Shown piece after piece: positions 37,971-49,188 of a stretch of DNA of 64,000 nt (its first letter is position 1; every line of letters begins with the position of its first letter). Source of the stretch: Styela clava (lineage: Eukaryota > Chordata > Ascidiacea > Stolidobranchia > Styelidae); the NCBI RefSeq assembly GCF_964204865.1, contig NC_135256.1, positions 20,860,703-20,924,702 on the forward strand. The letters run 5' to 3'. Under the pieces are notes generated by a model. That model did no database searches and was not told the DNA's origin. It saw only the letters and a list, made by a program, of their open reading frames with translations. Both the position numbers and the translations under genes were made by a program.

Positions 37971-38443
37971 CAGTGGTGAGCTGTAGCCGGAATGCACCAG
38001 AGTGGCGTTCCGGTTGTTGGACATTTTATTGCATTTGCGTTCCTGTAGTTGATATAGAATTACGGTACAAAAAGTCTAGTTTCTCTGGTAAACATACTTA
38101 TTAATTTATGTTTTGTTACATCATAATTCGTAATTCTTTTTACATCACATCACGCAAATAATTATTACGTCAGTAACATATAATAGATGTTTCCCCGACA
38201 TTTGACCCCATGGAAATTCATCCTATACCTTTCTAATAATAACATTTGTATTGAATTGCTATGAATATATTTGTAATTTTACAGACTTATTTCAGATAAT
38301 TTCTTCATAATTCATTGCAGTTCTTCGACTCTATCTTAGGAAAGACAAAACTTTCTGTACATGTCCGCGCCGTGTTGTATATATTTTATATTTTTGTGAA
38401 TTAGGTTTGTTCCTGTTGTTACGATTTTTTTAGCTCATCACTA
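37971..38443. mobile_element. Non-autonomous hAT element beside a splice donor
   Basis: Ends CAGTGGTGAGCT and AGCTCATCACTA. Flanking octamers agtacgaa (37963-37970) and aatacgaa (38444-38451) agree at 7 of 8. 473 bp. Confidence 0.85.
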
Positions 38444-38458
38444 AATACGAACACTCAC

Positions 38459-38530
38459 ACATTCAAAATCTTTTTCATACATCTTATAACATTGATCAAC
38501 GAAGTCTTTGAGTGTCTTCAGTTCAGCATC
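38459..38530 (-). CDS. Minus GTPase tail, 72-nt exon next to a hAT insertion
   Basis: 24 codons, phase 0, DAELKTLKDFVDQCYKMYEK. The donor gtgagtg (38458-38452) is immediately followed by the target duplication of the element at 37971-38443. Confidence 0.7.
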
Positions 38531-38897
38531 CTAAAATATAGGCAATATGTTTATAAAAATGAAACTTCACCTAGTCACCATGATAATTTATTTCAAAACT
38601 AATTTTCGCATTTAAATTATTATATGTTCTTGAATTATTCACCCATGATAGTATGACAATGATAAAAAAATTCCAAATATCCTGTTTTTGATGAAAAATT
38701 ATTGCACAAGGTCAATAAGTATTTCAAATTTAAAATGGCATTCGGACATATTTCTGTGTAAATATAAACATGAATTATACAATATTCAATACAATTTTCA
38801 ATACTAATTTGATGAATTAACAGCCAATGACCAACTCGATCAATTCGTTTACTACTAATACTTCATCAAATGCTCAGTAATCTTTAACATAGGATAC

Positions 38898-39113
38898 CTT
38901 GCATTCAGAGGTTTCACGTCTAAATGTGTTCATTGCCTCTAATTCAATCTTCGCATTATCCAGAAGGCTTTTTAATTTTGCTTCGAACTGTCCCGAAAGT
39001 TTATTTTCGTTGTTATTTTCCTCAAATTTCTGTAAGCTTTTCATGCGAAACTCATCATGTTTACGTTGCAACTCTTCAGGTTGAAGAAAGAAGTTGACAG
39101 CAGAATGAATATC
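38898..39113 (-). CDS. Minus GTPase tail, 216-nt helical exon
   Basis: 216 nt (3 x 72), phase 0. It reads DIHSAVNFFLQPEELQRKHD, then SLQKFEENNNENKL and KIELEAMNTFRRE. The PEELQRKH motif recalls the atlastin middle domain (LxxKH). Confidence 0.78.
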
Positions 39114-39546
39114 CTATGGCCAAGTGTGATGAAGTTAACAAAAATTTTAAAAATAAAAAATTCTTCCTTTATCATGATGGATAAAAAAAGTTGTACAATG
39201 ACATAATCTTAGGAAAGCATAAGAATAAGAGAGAAATTTTATTTCTACAAAACGATTTTAAATAAAAGAACAGACAATATTACAGATTTTTATTGAAATG
39301 CAGTGCAGTAAATAGTTTATACATTGATTTGTGCAGGTCAGTATGTAAGACCTTTGCAGTTCACCGAGGCTGCTGACCATTTTGTTCACACTGTGATTGA
39401 GCTTTCATAACGAATTCATTGGATTGTGACAGTATAAAATTTAAAATATAAGATATTTTTTTTCTCTCTATGATTCGACTCGACCTTATTGTGGAATTTG
39501 GAGGGCATGTATAAAATTATAAATTATACTACACTATGATCTAGTA

Positions 39547-40413
39547 CAGTGGTTCCCAAACGGGGATCCGCGGACCTTTTGGGGTCCGTGAAGCACTTTC
39601 GGAGGGTCCGCGAAACAAATCTGTAATAAGGCCGATTTCACTAACTGCAGTCTTGCAGAGCTGTAGCTGACGCTGTGCTTTTACACGTTTACTAAATATC
39701 GAAACAGATTTGGTCTTACTACTTACTGAATAGAGCGCAGAAGAGCGTGAAGCAGCGCAAAAGATAGGGAAACAACGCAGAAGAGCGAGAAACATTGCAG
39801 AAGAGAGGGAAACATTTTTCTTTTATTATTTAGTAGCGTCTGTGAAATTTTAAACAATTTGATGGAAAACAGTAGACAGTAGTAGGAAATGATTACGAGT
39901 TTATATCAGTAATCTTCAACATCTTTAAATAACCTAACATGACGCAATATGAGCACACCAATAAGCAAAATCAAAGAAATTTCGGAGCTCCAGAAGTATG
40001 TGCACCAATATGGCGCAATACCTGAACACAGTATGTGTACCAGGTTAGGGTGCATCATGTTGGGTTATTTGAAGATGTTGAAGATTACTGATATAAAATC
40101 AGGATCCTTTCTTAGTACCACTGTATACTGTTTCCCATCAAATTGTTTAAAATTTCACGGACGCTAATAAATAATGAAAGAAAAATGTTTCCCTTTCTTC
40201 TGCGCTGTTTCGCGTTCTTCTGCTCTTTTCGCGCTTTTCATGCTCTATTCAGTAAGTAGTAAGACCACTTCATATTCTTTTGTTCGTTTCATTTTTGTGC
40301 GCATTGATTTTTTGTTGAGATCTTTTAATGTTTTGTTTTAGTGCAAAAGGCCGGAGATCATTAAAAAAATTGCAAGGGGTTCGTCATTTTTTCAAAAAGT
40401 TTGGGAACCACTG
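39547..40413. mobile_element. hAT element with long internal inverted arms
   Basis: Ends CAGTGGTTCCCAAAC and GTTTGGGAACCACTG, with flanks atctagta and atctagtt (7 of 8). Inside, about 39711-39944 and 40055-40268 are near-perfect inverted arms, both carrying 'gtcttactacttactgaat' in opposite orientations. The loop holds a copy of the sequence seen at 54500 (gaagtatg, ccaa.atggcg, caggttaggg). Confidence 0.93.
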
Positions 40414-40721
40414 ATCTAGTTCAATAGTGGTCACTTCCACAGAACCTGACACGATAAAAAAAATGAAAGTCTAGAAAGTGTATTAAATTAGCTTCCCAAC
40501 TAACCATACAAGTTGTATGAGGATGAATGGTAAAAGAAGCTGTAACTGGGACATGATCAACATTCGAAGCTGAACAAGGCAATGAATGTTGCAATGACGA
40601 TCGTTTTGCTCATTGTTAGTGCACGAATTTCCTACTCAAATAATAATCTACTATGATGAAGTCATTCTAAATTCTAATTTAATAGTCCAGATATGAAATG
40701 GAAAGGACTAACATATGATTA

Positions 40722-40815
40722 CCTGATGGTGGAGGAAGCCATATCCGACCAGCGGGTGGAGAACCCTACGACAGCGAGGAGTCCAGCAATCCTTTCACAC
40801 ACAATCATCCTCGTA
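40722..40815. repeat. Short interspersed repeat, copy 2
   Basis: Resembles 32920-33010 (tgatggtgg, gcgaggagtccagcaat). More GC-rich than its surroundings. Confidence 0.4.
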
Positions 40816-40869
40816 ATTCTATCATTAAAAAACATTGAAAAAAATTTCTCTATTCATTATTATTCTTAC

Positions 40870-40941
40870 CGTCAACATATTCTCGCGATAGGCTTGTACA
40901 ATCCCTTGTATTTCATACCGTAAGTTGCTTTCAATGGTTTT
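40870..40941 (-). CDS. Minus GTPase tail, 72-nt exon
   Basis: Exactly 24 codons, phase 0, reading KTIESNLRYEIQGIVQAYRE. Coiled-coil-like, one of several 72-nt tail exons. Confidence 0.65.
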
Positions 40942-41326
40942 CTTAATAAAAAAATGAATTAGATAAAATAGATAGAATTACATATAATGAAAAATGTTTC
41001 TTGGGTGTTATACAATCAAACTACATACACTACGAAAGCTTGCCAATTAAATTTCTTGTCCAAAATATCGCATTTCACTTTTTGTAATTTCGAGTCCTAT
41101 TTTTTCGATATTACTACAAGTTTTCGCCTTATTCCAGCTGTTACCTGCTAAAAGAGTTCAAGTAATAATAAATCTATATATAGTTCTAGGCACATTAGTG
41201 ATTCTCTTAATATTTTTTTATTGTGGTTTTTTAAACTTGTATCAACATTCATTTCGTTCATAATTCAACATTTAAATTTCTTTTTTTCAAATTTAATATA
41301 TACCGGTAAGTCAAACATGTTCTTAC

Positions 41327-41530
41327 TATATGTTTTGCATTTCTATCCTTGTATTTGTTGAAAAGACCTTCCACATTATTCAAAATACATTCCTTCAATT
41401 TCTGTTTGTCAGTTTTATCTGTTCCTATTATTCTTTTTTTCTTTTCATCAAAAGTTGCCATAGTTGTTGTTACAGCATCCTCATGAATCCTCATAATTTC
41501 CTCCTCGGTAATAGGTTCATCACCTATATT
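41327..41530 (-). CDS. Minus GTPase helical exon
   Basis: A 204-nt phase 0 exon reading NIGDEPITEEEIMRIHEDAV, then FDEKKKRI and KDRNAKHI before gtaaga. It is charged and helical, equivalent to the plus-gene exon at 57850. Confidence 0.78.
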
Positions 41531-42155
41531 CTGATAAACCAGTATTATGAATTATCAGAACAAAATTTTTCTAAAGAACGAAATCAAATATTAATATAGT
41601 GTTCAATTATAAATGATTGGACCAGGAAGTGGTCCCTAATAACTGTCTTTTTCTGTATTGGTCTTTGCTTCTAAAATGCCTGCATCTCTGGCAACCCTTG
41701 AATAAAACCAACAAACCTGAATATGTTGGGGTCACAGCTTAAAGAGGAATTTAAACCTCTGATATCTGTGAAAGTTCCAGTCCTTTTACATTTTTTTTTT
41801 ATATAAACAAACATTATACGCATACTTTAATAGTCCTCTTAACGTTCATATAATTAATTATTTTTAAAACATAATTGGTAGAATATGCGATAAATTATTA
41901 AAATTGATAAATTATATTTTTACGAGGGAGTTGAGCAAATACCAACCAAACCTCACCCTTTCGAAAAATGTGAAATATATGGTTACTTTACTGTTCCAGA
42001 GATACTAATTTGAATGATGGCACGTCCAAAAACCTCATCTCACAGAATCAGCAAATATTAAATAATAATCCGTATCTCTTTTATAAGACTTAGCATTATA
42101 TTGGTGTATTGTTTACACATTCTTGAAATTTACATATCAATAAAAGTGAACATAC

Positions 42156-42340
42156 TTCAGTCATGTTTTTCAGTTTAAGTCGTCCAGTCTTTTGTAGTGC
42201 GATAACGAAACCATTGGCCATGTCTATCCAATACCTGCCACTGCGAATACTTCCACCGATTCTAAATGGCTTAATTGTTGTTGGATTTAAAACTTTGCTG
42301 ATAAGCGGTAGAAGCTGATTGACAAAGGATGTCTCTATTT
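42156..42340 (-). CDS. Minus GTPase exon after the G domain
   Basis: Phase 1 in, phase 0 out. It reads IETSFVNQLLPLISKVLNP then IGGSIRSGRYW, resembling the atlastin segment that joins the G domain to the helical middle domain. Confidence 0.82.
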
Positions 42341-42464
42341 CTAAAAATGCAAGGTTAATATTGTTGTTCAATGTTTTCTGGCACAGAGTGGACCTATAGA
42401 TCGTTTTGATAAATTGCTGTTGTTGGTACTTTTCTTCCTCTTGGTGTGAAAAAATGCTTTTATC

Positions 42465-42560
42465 TTTAATAACTACTGGACCAATTGCTTTGAAATATAG
42501 ACTGTTGTTGTCGCTAGAAGCCTATTACTTTTATTTATTCCTAACATTCCTATGAAACTT
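42465..42560 (+). repeat. Repeat family R1, fragment C
   Basis: It shares 'ctggaccaattgctttgaaa' and 'tattacttttatttatt' with the R1 copies at 19023-19100 and 50490-50570. Confidence 0.7.
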
Positions 42561-43036
42561 ATGATATCAGCTATTTCATTCAAAATCATCATGTCACAAT
42601 CATGTCAATACAACAAAGATAGCCTTCTATAGCGAGTTTATTGTCGCATACGCCATTACAAGCAATCATGGCAAGCTTTGTTACGTGGAAGTGATGTAAT
42701 TTTTTGATGACATAGACAAATGCGAATCAAGAATGTTTCATGCAAAAATTGTTATGCCACAATCACTAGAAGTACTTACTAGAAGGGTATGAAATTACAC
42801 TAGACCCACATGTACGGTAGACGTTCAATAGATCCAGCATGATTCTGGATATGGTTTTGCGGAAATTGTGGGTAAAATTTTCAGTTCTGGCCTTTTCAAC
42901 CATATATATTTGAGCCTGACTCTCTTGTTATAGAAAAGATCTATAGTAAATTTGGGTCATTTGATAGTTTTTTTTTCTATAAATTGCTCTAAATTTATTA
43001 TGTTTAAATAGTAAAAAATCTTTCATGTCTACTCAC

Positions 43037-43235
43037 CTTTGATTTTTCCCTCCTTTGATCGTATTACAGACATTCCTGGATGAGGCAAGATGAAGCAACG
43101 TATATTTGAATCACTTTTTTTCATATGGTCTTTTAGCACTTTATTTTTACCCACTTGCTTTTCCATATGTTTATGCCCTTTGTCCCATCCATATTCATCA
43201 TCATTTTCCCAGTCTCTCACAACTAATGTCAAATC
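43037..43235 (-). CDS. Minus GTPase exon with the RD motif
   Basis: Phase 0 in, phase 1 out. It reads DLTLVVRDWENDDEYGWDKG and later NIRCFILPHPGMSV, both typical of the end of the atlastin G domain. Confidence 0.88.
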
Positions 43236-43496
43236 CTATTAATGATTAATGGTTTTTTAATTTTATAGGCCTTTAGACTATAGTCATAAATGTAAATCCA
43301 AACATGATGATTTCCTAGCATGATACACATAACATATCCTATAATTCAACACACTGTTAATGTAGAAATGTAAAACTGTAATAATCAATTACCATCAAAT
43401 AATCAGCATTTTAACAATGCTTATTTTATTCAGCGAATGAAAATTCAAGTTCACAGACACATTTTATTCTTATTCAATTCAAAGTAAACCACAAAC

Positions 43497-43571
43497 CTGA
43501 AAACTGTTTTCTAGTTCAGTGTCATCATCTTCCCAATGTTCCTGATATAATTTTGTGTGATCGGTGAAATG
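43497..43571 (-). CDS. Minus GTPase small acidic exon
   Basis: A 75-nt phase 0 exon reading HFTDHTKLYQEHWEDDDTEL, ending SFQ. It lies directly before the RD-motif exon, where atlastins have the FTEYGR helix. Confidence 0.6.
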
Positions 43572-43639
43572 CTAAAATCAATTTTCAATATCAAAAAATC
43601 ATGTATTTCGAGTTAAGTTTAAAAATTTCATCCAATATA

Positions 43640-43770
43640 ATAATTTTAATAATAATAATAATAATAATTGTTTATGAAGGCATATTAGGAAATAATTACA
43701 TTGCCATACAGTAAGATTCAAGACCTTCTGGAACATCACTAAATATTGAAATATCCTAATCAGATAGCAT
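43640..43770 (-). repeat. Retroelement-like 3' tail with (ATT)n
   Basis: Read in reverse, 'ttactgtatggcaatgtaat' and 'atgccttcataaaca' precede an ATT-repeat (43645-43670), the form of a LINE/SINE 3' end. It lies where the G3 exon of the minus GTPase gene would be expected. Confidence 0.4.
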
Positions 43771-44151
43771 TTCGAGGTAGTACTCTATTCTATACTATAC
43801 CAGAAGTAAAGATGTATAAAAGAGGCATTTTTATTTTCAAGCAGAGGTTGTTGCTTCAAGAAACAGTTGTTAGTAAGTATGTGCTTATTGTAAATTATAT
43901 ATTATTACAGTTTTGATCTCTTACCATAATTTTTCATAATTGAACATAGTTCAGAACTCTGAATAAAACGCATTAAATACATCTTATTACGATATTAATA
44001 AAATGAAATTAGCCGGGCCAAAAAAAAAATGGGCCTTTGCCCATTTGTATGTTTGTAATAAAAATCTACTTAAAGAATTTTTGACAGCAGAGTTGAAAAG
44101 TTGTTTTATACAGAAATTAAATAGTCTAGCACACTTGGCCATCAAACTTAC

Positions 44152-44326
44152 AGTTCCTATTTCAGGCACATCAACTGTATAAGCTTGATTCCACAACCAT
44201 ATTCCTTTTGTAACAGAGTCTTCCCCGCGTTTCCATTTGAAGCATTCTTTGATTCGAAATTCATCATATTTTTCCCAGTCAAATTCGACATTCCGAAAAA
44301 GTAAACATTGATTCATGTCATACACC
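44152..44326 (-). CDS. Minus GTPase exon with the switch region
   Basis: It contains FKWKRGEDSVTKGIWLW and ends VPEIGT before gtaagt. The TKGIW sequence is the GBP-type switch motif with its conserved Thr. It enters in phase 2, one base out of register with the preceding exon. Confidence 0.85.
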
Positions 44327-44546
44327 CTGTTTCAATTGGTAAATCAGTCTTGTGTTTCAAAACCAAATTGATTTTCTATATTTATTCATTAAAATCTAGT
44401 AAAAATATTCAAAAGTAACCAAACAAACAAAGTATTCAGTAAAAACCACATTATAAGTAAGCCACATGTTTCAAGAAGAATTTTTCAAATATTTTATAAC
44501 CGATACTGAAAACAACAAGTGTTAATTTTGTCTTGGTTTAACTTAC

Positions 44547-44740
44547 ACCACCATGCTTTAGATATGTCGCAAAAAAATTCATCAGGAATGACTTTCCAAT
44601 CCTTCTTTTTCCAGCTACTGTTAGAATAAATACTGGTTAGTCCATTAGATCATATTTTGATAATAACTGCTGAACAGCTTCATTGTCAAAAGCCCATTCT
44701 CCATTGCCTATTTTCTTTACAAGCTCAATTGGTCCTTCAA
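44547..44740 (-). CDS. Minus GTPase exon with the P-loop and a premature TAA
   Basis: Phase 1 in, phase 0 out, 194 nt. It reads EGPIELVKKIG, then LLSKYDLMD, TAA (44637-44639), then PVFILTVAGKRRIGKSFLMN and YLKHGG. The G1 motif is intact but lies just downstream of the stop. Confidence 0.85.
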
Positions 44741-45101
44741 CTAAACAATAACAATGAAATATCACAGAAGCCCACTAAATCAGGATAAATAAGAAGACGT
44801 CAGAATCTCTCAAGAACAAATTAATGAACTGAATAAATATCTTGTAGATTGTTAACAAATAGCATGAATCACAAATAAAAAAAAAATATTGATATTGAAC
44901 ATCTGTTGCTATATTTTGGTTGATATTTCAAAGATGGTGATTTAGGTTAAGTCACTTTTAATTGATAATTGATGAACATCTATTCGTCGTTCACTTAATA
45001 TCACACATGATGTTTGATCAAATCATTTGTCCCTAATGTGGTTGAGTGAAATATTCGGTTGAAACTAAAATATATTCTTCAAATGCGATATATTGGTAAA
45101 T

Positions 45102-45450
45102 CAGGGATGACCAAAATCGAATATTTTACTATTTTGAATACATTCTGAGAAACATTTGCAAATATGAAATATCGAATAAATTTTAAATTATTGGAGCGTT
45201 CATTGATAAAATTACTTAATCACTATGTCTTCATGTTGATCACATCTAGATCGACAAAAATATAAAAGGTCATTGTTTTTTTTGTGTGTGTTGTTCCTTA
45301 CCAGTTTATATATTTTATGTTTTGTTCTACTTGTCTGACGGCTCAAAATCCCTCACTTTTGAATAAAAATGTTCTGAATTATGATTAAATACAAACATTT
45401 ACTAGATGGAATATAATGAATTTCGAAAGTATTCGTTTTGGACATCCCTG
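45102..45450. mobile_element. Short non-autonomous hAT-like element
   Basis: Ends CAGGGATGACCAAAATCG and CGTTTTGGACATCCCTG. The target duplication is weak (ggtaaat against gtaata). 349 bp. Confidence 0.75.
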
Positions 45451-45641
45451 GTAATAACCTAATATTTAATTTATATATCGAATTCAATAGGTATTGGGAA
45501 CCTTTTGCTTTGACAAAGCCACATAGAAAAAAAAAATTTTGACTTCCAAACTTTTCAAGAAGCTAGCACTACTTGGGAAATAATATATTACGTGAACTGT
45601 AATAATGATATGATAAGTGACATAACAATAGCCCCTCTCAC

Positions 45642-45689
45642 CTGTTTCAGTAATACTTCCATGTCTAGTTTCTGTATCATATGAGAAGC
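45642..45689 (-). CDS. Minus GTPase gene, first visible exon (cut by transposon)
   Basis: It reads FSYDTETRHGSITET and ends in phase 1 at acag|gtgaga, matching the phase of the next exon. Its 5' side stops exactly at the hAT terminus, so part of it is displaced or lost. Confidence 0.55.
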
Positions 45690-48600
45690 CAGTGGCGGCG
45701 CGTGGTCATTTTGACAACCGGGGCAAGCTACTGCGGGACCAAGTCACCCCCATCTACGGGGACAGGATGAGCGCTGTAAGTTCTCCCATCATTTTATGGG
45801 TATAAAAACCATTCCATCGGTAACAACCAATCGGCAAAAGCGACAATTTTTAACGATAAGAAAGTGTCTTTAAAACCGGTCCAAGTCAAGGGATTAATAA
45901 ATATAGACATAGTTTGTTTTGAAACCTCTTTCAAAAGGAAAGGCAATATTTACCCAGATAAATACAATGACATATTAACAGAAACTTCGGGAAAGCAGAC
46001 AAAACCTAAAATAAGGTTTAAAACGTGTCTATGAAGAAAGGAAAGGTAATGCAAAGATAAGGACATGCGTCGCTCACTCATAGATATATATGCTGCTAGA
46101 CTTCTACTGCTTGAACATATATGCAACACGCCGCGGTTTCTTGGAAGCAAAATGCTCAATAACGCGCTGATTAAAGTCATGCAACCCAGAAATAACGTCT
46201 CTGTGAATGGATAAAACAGCCAAGGAATTTAATCTATCTTGCTTCATTGTGTTTCTGAGATACGTTTTAATACGCTTCAGCGTGCTGAATGTTCGCTCTG
46301 CGTTGGCGGAAGAAATAGGCGTCGTCAAAATGATGTCCAGAAATTTTGCAGACGCCGCAAAGGTAGTTACTAGAGTGTTATCTATGAGGAACCCATAGAG
46401 CGCGCAAGTTGATGTGATGTTCAAAAAAGTTTGATTGGTGTATATACATCGCAATTCATTTTCCAATTTACCCACGTTTATCATGGCGTAAAATTTGGAG
46501 ACAGTAGCCAACAAATGGATGAGAAATTGACGTGCAAATTTTGAAAAATTTTTGGGGTTCATCAAAGAAAACGCGGCAAGGTGTTCAGTGCGCAGACGAT
46601 CGTCTATTTGATTCACCAGAATGTCACAGCATTCCTTTGCAGACAAAATCAAACGCTGCGTTGTTTGCCCGCGGCGTAAAGAAGCACTCCATGTGTCGTC
46701 GTATTTTATTGTTTCCCGGATACGAGATACAGCATTGCAGAAGTCTGAAATACACGACTGCACAGACGCTCCATCCATTAGCCTTGACTGCAATGCGCCG
46801 TATAATACATCCACGTGATAGAATATTGTGGAGAAAAAAGCGAGAAAAAATGAAAACTCACCATCTTCTAGCAGACGCTTTAGACCTGCCGCCTCCCTCA
46901 CAGAGCGTTCGTCCCAAACCGGAGAGCTCTGAATGCCATTGAAACACTCAATGAGCTCAGACCTAATTTCGGACACGCCCTGCACCACGCGTGATTGGAA
47001 GTTCCAACGTGTTGGTACACAAGCTGGGAGACGGCGGCTACATATCTGGCGAAGGAGGTCAGAGCGCTTCGGCGAAACGGAAAAAAATGAAGAAAACCCC
47101 GAAACATTTGCAAAAAATATACGGACGAGAGGGGTATCAAGACACATATTTTTAATAACGAGGTTAAATTGGTGTGCATAACAATGTAAAAAATGCGCAT
47201 GAGGAAAATCTTCTTTTATATAAACTTGAACACCATGTTTCGACCCACTCATGACTGCCGCGCCGTCATAAGTTTGAGCTATCAATTTTGACTACGCGTT
47301 GTAAGGCTGTAACACTTCTTTCAGTACAGCCGATATCCCGCAAGCCGTGCTATCAACGATTGGTACAAAGCTGTGAAATCTCTCGGTAGGTTTACCATCT
47401 TTCACAAACCGAAAAATCACAGCCAGTTGGGAAACGCACGTGATGTCAGTTGTCTCGTCAGACTGAATCGAAAGGAACTGGCAATTCTCAATTTCCAGAG
47501 CCAAATGTTGTAAATAAATTTTATACATTGAGTCGAGCAAATCATTTTGGATATCCTTAGATGTCTCTTTCGAAACAGTTGCGGCATCAAGATGATCTCT
47601 CAATACTGTATCTAGGGATGCGGTGTATTCCACCATATCCAAAAATACCCCTCTATTAGAAGAGCCAGGCCGTTCATCGTGCCCACGGAGGGACAGCTCG
47701 TGACAACCAATGAACTTCAAAACATCTATCAATCGACCGAGAACATGGCGGTTTCTCTCGACGTTTTGGTTGTGCCGACGAATAGAAACCGCGCGTCCTT
47801 CATCCAACTATGCTGCAATATTAACATTTCCGAATGTTCGGTATTTTACTGCATTGTCCAGATGCTCCATAGAAGATTGATGATCCCTGGCACGTTCGGA
47901 AAGATGTTTAAGATCTCTAAAACCAAATTTACACCAACGTGAGTCACGGGCGGTAGCAAAAAGTAGGCAATACAAACAAAAAAGTGCATTTTTGTCCTCA
48001 CTGTAACACAACCATTCGTATTTTTTATACCAAGTTTCTGCGCAGAATGTACGCCGACGCTTTCCTCCGTCATGGGATTGTTCCAGTGAACAATTTTTTG
48101 GTTGATAAGGCCCAAGACGTTGTACCTCTAATTTTTGTTCCAGCGGCAGCTGCGAAAACGGAGTGCGAAGTAGTGCATCAACCTTATTCATTATGAGGTC
48201 TAAGGCTAAGAAATGCGAAGCCGGAAAGAAGTGAGGAGCTCAAAAGGAATGTGGAAAATCGAAAGCAAATGGACTAAAGGTCTCTAACTGATTCAAATAG
48301 CGAAACAAGCGACAAAAACGACTGAGAGGAAACTATCAACTCTTCAAGCAACCAACGAACGAGAAGGAATGCGTGAATATGTCAATACGTTGTTGTAAGA
48401 AACGTCGGCATTGTGTCGTCATAATTTCGGGGCTAGCCCCGATCGGCCCCGATGATTTAGTAAAAGAAACAGAAAACAAACGAGACAAACGCGGCGAGTG
48501 GAAGATAAAAGAGAGAATACGATATACAATGAGCAACCGGGGCAAAATCGGCGTCGCCCCGTCGACGTTCGGCGAAGGCTTTGCGAGCGAAAAATGAACC

Positions 48601-48731
48601 ATGTCGGGAGAATATGGCTAGTGTAGACAGTCTGTGCAACCGATATTGAGGTATTTTTCGAATATTTTTTATTATACCGAAAAAACAACCGGGGCATTGC
48701 CCCGGTTGGCCCTATTGACGCGCCGCCACGG
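45690..48731 (-). mobile_element. hAT transposon with near-complete transposase
   Basis: The left terminus is CAGTGGCGGCGCGTGG and the right one ACGCGCCGCCACGG (T to G change in the CACTG end). Both ends also carry 'aaccggggc'. It encodes the transposase below. The flanks, tgagaagc and catcctac, do not match, unlike most other hAT elements here. Confidence 0.85.
46104..48191 (-). pseudogene. hAT transposase (TTF zinc finger, DUF4371, hAT dimerisation), two TAG stops
   Basis: One continuous frame of about 693 residues runs from MNKVDALLRTPF to a TAA after YMFKQ, interrupted only by TAG at 47808-47810 and 47292-47294. The TTF-type zinc-finger region has ETWYKKYEWLCYS, NALFCLYCLLF and CKFGFRDLKHL. 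DUF4371/RNase H-like motifs follow (SIQSDETTDITCVSQLAVI, QTYDGAAVMSGSKHGVQ), then SANAERTFSTLKRIKTYLR in the C-terminal dimerisation domain. The family (ZMYM1-like) cuts and pastes DNA with 8-bp duplications. Both stops would block a full-length protein. Confidence 0.92.
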
Positions 48732-49188
48732 CATCCTACAATGTCCTTGCTAACTCTGAAAGCGAAGACGAAAGTGATATAAAGTGTAAATATAAATATA
48801 GAGTGCCTCTTCAGGTATTTATTAAAGTGTGCATGAACCAATGAGTTTGATATCCATGGTAGGGTCGTAGATCAGATTTAATGTGTCTAATGTCTGAATA
48901 ATTTGATATAAAAGGTAAATGCTAGAAATCAAAAACAATCATCCTAATCAAAAAATGTTGTTTGACAGTTTTTGTTTACTGTAATAATATGTTAGAAATG
49001 TTAAAGCTAATAAAAAGTGAAAATGCGTTTTATTTGGATCTACGGCTGAAACCCCTCTAAATTCCACTATGTGTTTTCTCTCATTTATTGAAGTTTTTAT
49101 TTTGCTAATGCAGATCTGTTCAAAGTGTAGTTAATTGATGATACTTTGAAAGCGTCAAATGCTTATACATTAGATTCTTTTTGTTTAG

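Larger units (their letters stand above)
34585..38458. other. Intron of the minus GTPase gene with palindrome cluster
   Basis: The intron between the exons at 38459 and 33855 is long. Apart from the hAT elements at 37971 and 33997, it holds the five palindrome sites listed separately. I see no supported exon in it; an open stretch at 36168-36353 (KYVICWNGRINMAK, minus strand) lacks a convincing acceptor. Confidence 0.5.
27383..45689 (-). pseudogene. GB1/RHD3 (atlastin/GBP-like) GTPase gene with coiled-coil tail, disrupted
   Basis: Exons, 5' to 3': 45642-45689, 44547-44740, 44152-44326, 43497-43571, 43037-43235, 42156-42340, 41327-41530, 40870-40941, 38898-39113, 38459-38530, 33673-33855, 33217-33288, 30993-31151, 30127-30198, 27383-27717. 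The family couples GTP hydrolysis to dimerisation and acts on membranes. G1 (GKRRIGKS), the switch region (VTKGIWLW) and the RD motif (LVVRDW) are intact, followed by CFILPHPG and an atlastin-like helical region. No transmembrane hairpin is seen. In-frame TAA codons at 44637-44639 and 33742-33744, a frame mismatch between the second and third exons, and no visible DxxG exon argue for a pseudogene. The 5' exon is cut by the hAT element at 45690. Confidence 0.8.

Noticed and set aside
46532..46942. Plus-strand open frame of 136 codons
   Set aside because: It is antisense to the hAT transposase and has no family features.
48732..48814. An exon-like stretch (SYNVLANSESEDESD ... PLQ, then gtattt) just upstream of the plus GTPase-like gene
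   Set aside because: The frame that would give the needed phase 1 junction to 49189 contains a TAG, so it does not join.
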